Source: Prevotella sp. (GTDB taxonomy: Bacteria; Bacteroidota; Bacteroidia; Bacteroidales; Bacteroidaceae). From it: DNA of 18,039 nt. How positions within the stretch are numbered: the stretch's first letter is position 1; each line of letters opens with the position of its first letter. This document shows positions 1 to 5,976 of the stretch, one piece after another. The notes beneath the pieces are model-generated. The model made no database searches. It was not told where the DNA came from and worked only from the letters and a program-made list of their open reading frames with translations. The DNA lies in NCBI GenBank assembly GCA_003483565.1, contig DMYZ01000055.1:1-18039 (forward strand), given 5' to 3'. The translations under genes were made by a program, and so were the position numbers.

Positions 1-246
1 TATATAATATCCGCTACATGGGGAGTCCATTGTTAGGCTGCATTGTCTATATTTTGATAATTCTTTTTTTACATCATCTTCGGATATACCTTCTTCATAA
101 AAAATACCCCGATAAGATTCATTTATATCATTCATATCTTTTAATTTCCCAAATAATAGTTTTTTAGAAGCTATTATTTTTAGACCACTTTCAAAGGTCG
201 TATAATGATATAGCTTTTCTGTTTTGTTAAATTCTTCCGGTGTCAT
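1..246 (-). CDS. DUF2971-like protein, 5' part only (runs off the left edge)
   Basis: An open minus-strand frame of 82 codons starts with ATG at 246 and meets no stop before the window edge, so the C-terminal part is missing. The N-terminus reads LYHYTTFESGLKIIASKKLL (residues 12-31), followed by GKLKDMNDINESY. This matches the opening of DUF2971 proteins: a YHYT motif, a helix ending in 'sgkl', then NDxxE/Y. The family's biochemical function is not settled; members are often seen in mobile elements and defence-rich regions. The gene starts 27 bp after the recombinase stop on the same strand, so the two may be co-transcribed. The stretch is AT-rich compared with the housekeeping genes to the right, which fits transfer. 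The family call rests on a short match. Confidence 0.6.
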   Translation of the reverse strand, partial: MTPEEFNKTEKLYHYTTFESGLKIIASKKLLFGKLKDMNDINESYRGIFYEEGISEDDVKKELSKYRQCSLTMDSPCSGYYI

Positions 247-273
247 AAATGTTTTTTTTTGAAAGGGATAAAG

Positions 274-1485
274 TTATTCTCTCTCCTTGTTCAGTACATA
301 GTCAATAAACTTGAAATTTGCCTCGTTGATTAAGGTGAAATCTTTTTTGATGTATAGGTTTGTAATCTTCATGGAGTTGTCGATATGGCACAGCATGTCG
401 TTTACTATATAAAGAGGTGTTCTGGCATTGTTTGCTGCTATTGTTGCAAAAGAATGCCGGGCAGAGTAGAACTGAAGTTTAGGTATTCCTGCTTCCTCAC
501 CAACTTTCTTTAATCCCATGTTGATGGCCCTGTTGAGATTCTCCAAGGATGAATATCTTTCGCAAAAGTTAAACACATGGTCATCTCCCTTATATTTTTT
601 CAGTAAGGCAGCTATACAGGGATGAACTTTGATCTTCATCTCCGCATGATCCTTTCTCCTGTCTTTGGTCTTTGTCCTGAAATAGGTGATGTATTCGCCG
701 TCATAGTCAGTACAGTTGTACAGGTCAGCAGAATTCATTCCCATAAGGCAGAAAGAGAGCTTGTAGCAATCCAAAGCAATGTCATGGTGACTTGTCAGTC
801 CTTTAGATTTTAGGCCGTCATACGGCAAATTAAAGATCCTTTTGATTTCTTCAATAGTGAGGGCACGGTTTATAGCAGAGTTCTGCTGTGGCACAACATA
901 TTTTTTCAGGCTCTGTTTGATCCTGATGACGTCATTATCCTCATCATTGTAAAAGTCCCTTGCTTCGTTGAACAGTTTTACAATCATGGCCGTGTAAAGT
1001 GATTTAGCTCTGGGACGGTCTGAGAGTGACTCTTCGTACTCTTTCATGCTTTTGACATTTATCTCATTGCAGAGTATTTTTCTTCTTCCGAAAAAGTTGC
1101 ACAGTGAGTTGATGGCAGTCTTGTAGTTCTTGATACCTTTGATTTCTGTATGCCTGGCACACCATTGATTTGCGAACTCAACGAAATCTATGCCGGTGTT
1201 ATCTTCCTTTTTCTTCAGATAGTTCATGATATCATCGATATCCATATTGTTGAGTTCAAGATTGAGTTCATTGATGCGCTGACGATATACTCTTATGATA
1301 TCCTCACCTCTGTCTAGTATTTTTTGATTTTTGATTTTGAAGGAAGTGGTCAGATCATTTTTGGATACATACATAGAAGTAGGGATGTATCGCATCTTTC
1401 TATCATGAGTAAAGCGAACAACTACATTCCATGTTTTATCAGGGCGTTCCCTGTTTTTATATATTGTGAGTTTAAATGTTGCCAT
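274..1485 (-). CDS. Tyrosine recombinase (site-specific integrase, Bacteroidetes type)
   Basis: The 403-residue protein has the three-part layout of Bacteroidetes element integrases. It has an N-terminal arm-binding region (about 1-95, with the pattern TWNVVVRFTHDRKMRYIPT), a SAM-like core-binding domain (about 98-200) and a catalytic domain (about 205-395). Visible catalytic positions are Lys272 or Lys274, Arg343 in SARHSF, His367 in MLCHID and the nucleophile Tyr378 in NLYIKKD. The first arginine of the usual R-K-H-R-H-Y set is Asn251 (LMGMNSADL), and the position three before Arg343 is Tyr340 instead of His. Related Bacteroidetes enzymes such as IntDOT also lack the first Arg, so this need not mean loss of activity. 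The ATG at 1485 lies about 137 bp from the 3' end of tRNA-His, and the element appears to extend leftward. It would catalyse integration and excision at that tRNA. Confidence 0.92.
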   Translation of the reverse strand: MATFKLTIYKNRERPDKTWNVVVRFTHDRKMRYIPTSMYVSKNDLTTSFKIKNQKILDRGEDIIRVYRQRINELNLELNNMDIDDIMNYLKKKEDNTGIDFVEFANQWCARHTEIKGIKNYKTAINSLCNFFGRRKILCNEINVKSMKEYEESLSDRPRAKSLYTAMIVKLFNEARDFYNDEDNDVIRIKQSLKKYVVPQQNSAINRALTIEEIKRIFNLPYDGLKSKGLTSHHDIALDCYKLSFCLMGMNSADLYNCTDYDGEYITYFRTKTKDRRKDHAEMKIKVHPCIAALLKKYKGDDHVFNFCERYSSLENLNRAINMGLKKVGEEAGIPKLQFYSARHSFATIAANNARTPLYIVNDMLCHIDNSMKITNLYIKKDFTLINEANFKFIDYVLNKERE

Positions 1486-1562
1486 ATTAAAATCGTATTA
1501 GAATGCTGTTAAAACATTGTTTAAACAAAATGCCTTTACTTGTAGGTTTTATATCTACTTTT

Positions 1563-1597
1563 AGCGGAAACGCCTATAATAAAAAATAAGCGGAAAC
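1563..1597. repeat. Two direct copies of AGCGGAAAC between integrase and tRNA-His
   Basis: AGCGGAAAC occurs at 1563-1571 and 1589-1597, 26 bp apart, with an inverted 8-base copy (TTTCCGCT) at 1613-1620. The second and third copies form the terminator hairpin described separately. The first copy is unexplained by the hairpin. Repeats between an integrase gene and its tRNA target can be arm-type recombinase sites, but this is inference. Confidence 0.5.
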
Positions 1598-1620
1598 CCT
1601 TTGTTTATCGGATTTCCGCT
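1575..1620 (-). terminator. Rho-independent terminator of tRNA-His
   Basis: Read on the minus strand just after the tRNA 3' end, an 8-bp stem (AGCGGAAA at 1620-1613 paired with TTTCCGCT at 1596-1589) with a 16-nt loop is followed by TATTTTTTATTAT. This is the standard hairpin plus U-tract form. It lies between tRNA-His and the integrase gene on the same strand, so it would also stop tRNA transcription from entering the integrase. Confidence 0.7.
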
Positions 1621-1622
1621 TG

Positions 1623-1697
1623 GGTGGGTAGAGGGACTCGAACCCACGACATTCAGAACCACAATCTGACGCTCTAACCAACTGAACTATACCCACC
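1623..1697 (-). tRNA. tRNA-His (anticodon GTG)
   Basis: The minus strand folds as a full cloverleaf. The acceptor stem GTGGGTA/TACCCAC is preceded by the extra 5' G (G-1) opposite C73 that marks histidine tRNAs. The anticodon stem TCAGA/TCTGA carries loop TTGTGGT, with GTG as anticodon, and the T-arm has GGTTCGAGTCC. The 3' CCA is not encoded; the sequence after C73 reads CAA. The 3' end faces the integrase gene, which fits use as an attachment site. Confidence 0.95.
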
Positions 1698-1734
1698 ATG
1701 TTAATCGCTTTCTGTTATTTCCCAAAAGCGAGTG

Positions 1735-1766
1735 CAAAGGTAAGGAATTTATTTATATTCTCCAAA
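1735..1766 (-). promoter_or_regulatory. Bacteroidetes-type promoter for tRNA-His
   Basis: On the minus strand, TTTG at 1766-1763 is followed after 20 nt by TACCTTTG at 1742-1735. This fits the Bacteroidetes -33/-7 pattern (TTTG, 19-21 nt, TAnnTTTG). The -7 box ends about 37 nt before the tRNA 5' end at 1697, leaving room for a short precursor leader. Confidence 0.65.
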
Positions 1767-1790
1767 CAAATTCCTTACTTTTTTATTTTT
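1740..1790 (+). terminator. Perfect 11-bp hairpin with T-tract, oriented towards secG
   Basis: GTAAGGAATTT (1740-1750) pairs exactly with AAATTCCTTAC (1768-1778), followed on the plus strand by TTTTTTATTTTTT up to the secG stop codon. As a terminator it is oriented for rightward transcription, although no rightward gene lies to the left. On the minus strand it follows secG, but there the stem is trailed by CTTTGCAC and not by a U-run. It may act in both directions or block antisense reading into secG. The tRNA-His promoter boxes lie inside or beside the stem and loop. Confidence 0.5.
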
Positions 1791-2209
1791 TATTTAGCTA
1801 AATTCTTAGGAGCTACAGGGGCACTATTTTGAGCACCTGCTGCCGGAGCTGCACTCTTAGCACCTGCTGGAGCTGAAGTATTTGCCGGAACAGCTGTCTT
1901 TCCCTGTTGACTTGCACCTGGAAATCCAGGAGTAGCTGTATTGGTTGTTGTAGATTCTTTTTCAAGCACACTTTCATCTGCTGTTGACTGAGGAGCACAA
2001 TATGCACAAAGGAGACTGATGACCACCATAGCTGCAGCAAGACCCCAAGTCAGTTTCTCAATTACATCGGTAGTCTTGCGGACACCCATAATTTGGTTGG
2101 TTGAAGAGAAGTTTGATGAAAGACCACCTCCCTTAGATTCCTGGACAAGAACAATACCGATCATTAGTATAGATACCAGGACAATTAGAATTACTAATAG
2201 TGTGTACAT
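1790..2209 (-). CDS. secG: Preprotein translocase subunit SecG
   Basis: This 139-residue protein is the small membrane subunit that joins SecY and SecE in the inner-membrane SecYEG protein-conducting channel. It shows the family's two membrane helices (about residues 2-22 and 52-71) joined by the conserved loop VLVQESKGGGLSSNFSS (residues 21-37). The C-terminal region from about residue 73 is a low-complexity Ala/Pro/Ser/Thr tail of more than 60 residues. Such tails occur in Bacteroidetes SecG, while E. coli SecG has 110 residues in total. The ATG at 2209 lies one base after the stop codon of the TPR gene, so secG is the last gene of the minus-strand cluster and is probably translationally coupled to its neighbour. 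Confidence 0.95.
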   Translation of the reverse strand: MYTLLVILIVLVSILMIGIVLVQESKGGGLSSNFSSTNQIMGVRKTTDVIEKLTWGLAAAMVVISLLCAYCAPQSTADESVLEKESTTTNTATPGFPGASQQGKTAVPANTSAPAGAKSAAPAAGAQNSAPVAPKNLAK

Positions 2210-2210
2210 T

Positions 2211-2996
2211 TTATTTTTTGTTTTTATTATTTATTATCAATTTCTCTAAGAAACGCATTTGATCTGCAAAGTAAGCATTTTTTTTTGGATAATTCAAATA
2301 TAAACGCTTAATTATTTCCAAAGCTTTCTCGTATCTGCCTTGTTTTATGTAGATTCTAGCTAAAGTTTCAGTGAAATAACTTTCATTGTTTTCTGTTTCC
2401 TCTTCATTGTTTTCTTCCTGTAGTGAGCTTTTTTGACTTTCCGGTTCTTCCTTCTCCGTTTCTTCGTCTTGTAATTCCAAATTGAATCCCCCAACCTCGA
2501 GAAAGTTATCAATGAGTGATGTGGTACGATCAGAAGTTTCTTCTACTGGCATTTCCTGAGAAGACTTTTCTTCTTCTTGAGCTTCGAGAAGATAGGACAC
2601 GTAGTCAATGGCCGCATCGGCTGGGGTAGGTTGTCGTTTGCTGTTTTTCTTATCTCCATCTTCCTTAGGCATTGTATCCAGGAAGTTATCTATAAGGGCA
2701 GCTGTGCGGCTTTCTTTTTCTTCTGGTACTATTGATCTTGTTTGCGCTTCTGTTTCCTGATGGAGTTTATAGTGAGCTGCTTCTATCATCTTGAAGATGA
2801 CCTTACGATCTGTAATGTAGATGGCAGCCTGTCGTAATTCTTTATCAAAATCAGGATCATGAAGGATATACAGATTCTGTAGCATTAGCAAACGTGCTGT
2901 CTGATAATAGGGATATAGAGCAAGGAGACTGCGCAAATCATAAAGAGTCTCTTTGTTCATATCTTCCGGATGATATATAAGATGATTTATCTTCAT
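2211..2996 (-). CDS. TPR-containing protein of the lptE-secG cluster
   Basis: The function is unknown. The start is placed at ATG 2996 because the longer frame from 3002 begins with TTG; the ATG shares its A with the lptE stop (TAATG), so coupling is likely. The 261-residue product has no signal peptide or membrane helix. Residues 1-80 are helical and include LLALYPYYQTARLLMLQNLY. Residues 81-205 are acidic and probably disordered, with a twice-repeated motif (TAALIDNFLDTM near 98-109 and TTSLIDNFLEVG near 158-169). Residues 207-254 hold a clear tetratricopeptide unit (ETLARIYIKQGRYEKALEII, then NYPKKNAYFADQ). Similar proteins upstream of secG are known in Bacteroidetes. A scaffolding role in the cytoplasm is a guess from the TPR and linear motifs. 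Confidence 0.8.
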   Translation of the reverse strand: MKINHLIYHPEDMNKETLYDLRSLLALYPYYQTARLLMLQNLYILHDPDFDKELRQAAIYITDRKVIFKMIEAAHYKLHQETEAQTRSIVPEEKESRTAALIDNFLDTMPKEDGDKKNSKRQPTPADAAIDYVSYLLEAQEEEKSSQEMPVEETSDRTTSLIDNFLEVGGFNLELQDEETEKEEPESQKSSLQEENNEEETENNESYFTETLARIYIKQGRYEKALEIIKRLYLNYPKKNAYFADQMRFLEKLIINNKNKK

Positions 2997-3529
2997 TACC
3001 AATTTGCTACAGATGAATTAAAGATTTGGTCAACAATATCATTGATCATATTAGTTACTAATTCTTCTTGAACGGAATTGAGACTTTGTGTGGTCTCATA
3101 GGTTTGAGTAGCCGTAAATTGCTTTTCAAAGTCCTGAGAATGATCTTTGGTATTGGTGAATCTGACATTAACAGTCATAGAAAGTTCAGTCTGTGCAGAA
3201 TAACCTTGGCTCGAAACAGATTTGTTGCGTTGCGAGTATTGTGTAATCTCACCATCAATTTTCAGATCTCCATTACGTTTTACCTGTACAAGGTGAGTAT
3301 GATTGGCAAATTGATCTTTAAGGGCATTATTAAACATTGATTTCATTGGCCCCCATATGTAGCTGGCGCGATTTTGGAAGTCAGCTATTTGAATAGTCTT
3401 GGTCTTTGTATAATCGATACTCGAGCGATTAAACTTATAGGATATGCTACATGCTGTAAGCAAAATGAGTGCCATAGAGATGACGGCAGTAGCCTGATAA
3501 GTCTTTCTATTTATTAGATTCCAGTCCAT
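2996..3529 (-). CDS. lptE: LPS-assembly lipoprotein LptE
   Basis: LptE is the outer-membrane lipoprotein that plugs the LptD barrel and helps insert lipopolysaccharide in the outer leaflet. The 177-residue product has a signal sequence (basic NRK at residues 7-9, hydrophobic VISMALILL) ending in the lipobox LLTAC with Cys27 as the lipid-modified residue. The mature part shows the family pattern: TKTIQIADFQNRA, a central region of beta strands including LKIDGEITQY, and a C-terminal helix LVTNMINDIVDQIF. The ATG at 3529 lies inside the end of the sigma-54 activator gene (23-bp overlap). The next in-frame Met, residue 19, would leave too short a signal peptide, so 3529 is preferred. Confidence 0.88.
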   Translation of the reverse strand: MDWNLINRKTYQATAVISMALILLTACSISYKFNRSSIDYTKTKTIQIADFQNRASYIWGPMKSMFNNALKDQFANHTHLVQVKRNGDLKIDGEITQYSQRNKSVSSQGYSAQTELSMTVNVRFTNTKDHSQDFEKQFTATQTYETTQSLNSVQEELVTNMINDIVDQIFNSSVANW

Positions 3530-4802
3530 ATTGTTTAATTCTTCTATATAATGTTCGATCAGAAATGCCTAATTCCAATGCTGCTTTTTTGCGATTTCCC
3601 CCGTTGCGTTCAAGAGCCTTCACTACCATTTGCCGGCCGAGGTCATTAAGGTTCAGACTTTCCGGCTCGTTGATTTCCTCTGCGATAGCCTCTTCTGGCT
3701 GAGGAGTATTAGTTTGTATATCAACAATTGGTCTTGTGCTCAGAGAATTGACTTCAGATGGTCTTGCCGGGGGATTGCGGAGAGCTACTTCTTGGCTTGC
3801 ACTATTGTTGAGCGACATAGTCTTTCTGAATTCGACTGCATCCGATAATCCACGAGCTTCTTCAAGTTGTTTACGTAAGCTGCTCATATCTCTTCTCAAA
3901 TCGCTGACATTACCCCGTAGTTCGTAGAGAATTTTATAGAGAATCTCCCTTTCGTTCTCATAGGAATGCTGACCACCTGGTTGGGATATAGTAGCGAGCT
4001 GGGTACTCTCTGGATCTTTAGGAATAAATTTGAGCAGTTCAAGACTGTCTATCTCTCTCTTTTCACTGAGGATAGACATCTGTTCTGTGATGTTTTTTAA
4101 TTGTCTTACATTACCTGGCCACTTATATTTTAACATAAGCTGTTTTGCGTCATCGGCAAGCACTATTTTAGGTAATTTATATTTTTCTGCCATTTGCATT
4201 GCAAACAAGCGGAAGAGCAAGATAATATCATTGCCTCGTTCTCGAAGTGGAGGCATCTGGATTGGTATAGTATTGAGACGATAGTATAGATCTTCACGGA
4301 AACGATTCTCACTGATAGCTTTGTGCATATTAACATTTGTTGCAGCGACAATGCGTACATCCGTTTTACGGATCTCTTGGCCTCCTACACGAATATATTC
4401 GCCTGTTTCAAGAACACGAAGAAGTCTGGCTTGTGTAGCCATGGGGAGTTCACCTACTTCATCAAGAAAGATAGTCCCTTTATTGGCTGTGCCGAAATAG
4501 CCCTCGCTTTCGCCTATAGCTCCTGTGTACGCTCCCTTTTCATGTCCGAATAGTTCACTGTCTATAGTGCCTTCAGGGATAGAACCACAGTTAATTGCGA
4601 AATATTTCTCTCTTTTTCTAGGAGAGTTATCATGGATAACGCGGGGAATAATTTCCTTACCAACACCACTTTCTCCTACAATAAGTACAGACAAGTCTGT
4701 TGGTGCCACCTGTAGGGCGACATCCAGAGCGTGATTAAGATCATCACAATTACCAACAATATTGTATCGTTGCTTTATTTTCTGGAGTTCTGTTGTATTC
4801 AT
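3507..4802 (-). CDS. Sigma-54 interacting transcriptional activator (AAA+ plus Fis HTH)
   Basis: The 431-residue protein is an enhancer-binding protein that would remodel RNA polymerase carrying sigma-54. The AAA+ domain (about 15-255) has Walker A GESGVGKE (43-50), the sigma-54 contact loop as GAYTGA (90-95, Tyr for the usual Phe), Walker B IFLDEVGEL (111-119), an arginine-containing segment RFREDLYYRLN (167-177) and the sensor II region WPGNVRQLKN (228-237). A long Ser/Pro/Glu-rich linker with a short coiled-coil-like segment (about 285-318) leads to a Fis-type helix-turn-helix (about 388-427, KKAALELGISDRTLYRRI). There is no receiver, GAF or PAS domain before the AAA+ module, so its signal input is unclear. 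It overlaps lptE by 23 bp, suggesting a shared transcript with envelope genes. Its targets are unknown. Confidence 0.92.
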   Translation of the reverse strand: MNTTELQKIKQRYNIVGNCDDLNHALDVALQVAPTDLSVLIVGESGVGKEIIPRVIHDNSPRKREKYFAINCGSIPEGTIDSELFGHEKGAYTGAIGESEGYFGTANKGTIFLDEVGELPMATQARLLRVLETGEYIRVGGQEIRKTDVRIVAATNVNMHKAISENRFREDLYYRLNTIPIQMPPLRERGNDIILLFRLFAMQMAEKYKLPKIVLADDAKQLMLKYKWPGNVRQLKNITEQMSILSEKREIDSLELLKFIPKDPESTQLATISQPGGQHSYENEREILYKILYELRGNVSDLRRDMSSLRKQLEEARGLSDAVEFRKTMSLNNSASQEVALRNPPARPSEVNSLSTRPIVDIQTNTPQPEEAIAEEINEPESLNLNDLGRQMVVKALERNGGNRKKAALELGISDRTLYRRIKQYGLESNK

Positions 4803-4810
4803 CTAGCTGA

Positions 4811-4843
4811 CAAAATTACATATTAAATCTGATATATCTGCAA
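4811..4843 (-). promoter_or_regulatory. Possible internal promoter before the sigma-54 activator
   Basis: On the minus strand, TAATTTTG at 4818-4811 fits the TAnnTTTG -7 pattern and lies 8 nt before the ATG at 4802. A TTG at 4843-4841 lies 22 nt upstream, slightly longer than the usual 19-21 nt spacing. The 63-bp gap between the flippase-like gene and the activator is AT-rich, so chance occurrence is possible. Confidence 0.35.
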
Positions 4844-4865
4844 TTTTGGCAGTTTTTTTTGAATT

Positions 4866-5891
4866 TTATTTCTTTTTCTCTAATTTAATAAGGATGAGAC
4901 CTATAGCTACCCAAAGTAACTCCCGCAATCTTACAATGAGGGCTATAAATATACCATCACTCGCGGACATAGATAAAGCTGTAGCAGACAGCAGGAATCC
5001 CCCCTCGCGGCCTCCCAGTTGTAAAGGAAGGAAAAAAAGCAGGTTGGCTAACAGGCTGGTGAAAGCAAGGATAAGAATACAATCAATAAAGTTAACGGAT
5101 GGCATCAATACTAGTAATATAAAGAAGATTTCCAGAGCTGAGGCTATTCGGCAACATAATTCGAGTAATATTGCAGAAAGGAATGTCTTATGGTTCTGCC
5201 TATGCAAAGCGGCTATTTGCCGGTCAATTTTATTGAGCTGATGATGATGCTTGCAGATGAATGTTGTCATTTTCCTGCGTAATCCTGGAATATGCTTTAC
5301 GGCATGAAGGATTCTCATTGCCAGCCCTTTACGATAGCCGGACATGAAAAACCAGATGTTAAGGCAACAGAAAATGGCTATGCATGTTAGCATTATAACC
5401 ATAGGTAAAGTAAGTGTCCGGCAGGAGATATAAAGGAATACGGATAGTAGCCAAAACCATAAATGACTGAAAATATGAGTCATAGCATAAAGCAAGACAG
5501 AAGATGTTGCCCGTTCTATGCCTATATAAGGTTTGAGAGACATGATGCGATAGGGTTCGCCTCCCATTAAGCCACTTGGAGTAGTGTCATTTAGAGCGAA
5601 ACCACTAATTGTCAGTTTATAAAGATGCCAGAAGGATAAGGCTGGATGTTGTGTCTTCTTATCTTCACAGTCATCTTCCGATGAATTTTTTTTCTCTTGG
5701 CTACGAATAATAATCCACCATGCACTTGTGTTAAAGAGATATAGAAAAGCCCATAAGATAACGACTGCAACAAACCATATACCAGCATGTCGCAGTCCTT
5801 TGGCTACTTCTGAAAAGTTTAGCTGACTCGTCATAAAGACGAGTATAATAATGCCAAAGACAAAAAATGCATTTTGATATTTCTTTTTCAT
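4866..5891 (-). CDS. Flippase-like membrane protein (lysylphosphatidylglycerol synthase TM family)
   Basis: The 341-residue integral membrane protein belongs to the YbhN/LPG_synthase_TM group of proteins with a flippase-like domain. Membrane segments are visible near residues 8-24, 38-56, 132-155, 161-183, 238-262, 266-290 and 311-336. Diagnostic motifs are NDTTPSGLMGGEPYR (101-115) and PLQLGGREGGF (289-299). In MprF-type enzymes such a domain moves modified lipids across the inner membrane. Here the aminoacyl-transferase domain is absent, so the cargo is unknown. The start is ATG at 5891, because the frame from 5894 opens with TTG. The loop at residues 64-83 is highly charged. It lies between the PdxA-family gene (85-bp gap) and the sigma-54 activator (63-bp gap), in a cluster with lptE and secG, which fits an envelope role. 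Confidence 0.82.
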   Translation of the reverse strand: MKKKYQNAFFVFGIIILVFMTSQLNFSEVAKGLRHAGIWFVAVVILWAFLYLFNTSAWWIIIRSQEKKNSSEDDCEDKKTQHPALSFWHLYKLTISGFALNDTTPSGLMGGEPYRIMSLKPYIGIERATSSVLLYAMTHIFSHLWFWLLSVFLYISCRTLTLPMVIMLTCIAIFCCLNIWFFMSGYRKGLAMRILHAVKHIPGLRRKMTTFICKHHHQLNKIDRQIAALHRQNHKTFLSAILLELCCRIASALEIFFILLVLMPSVNFIDCILILAFTSLLANLLFFLPLQLGGREGGFLLSATALSMSASDGIFIALIVRLRELLWVAIGLILIKLEKKK

Positions 5892-5976
5892 CAAGTATCC
5901 ATTGATTTGTCGAGAGGGCTTTTCTTTACATCATTCTGAAAGTAGAATTGATTTTGTCAGGAGTTATATCGTATTT

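Noticed and set aside
1150..1185. Possible sigma-54 promoter (TGGCAC with TTGC)
   Set aside because: The gap between the GG and GC elements is too long for a -24/-12 promoter, and the site is inside the recombinase gene.
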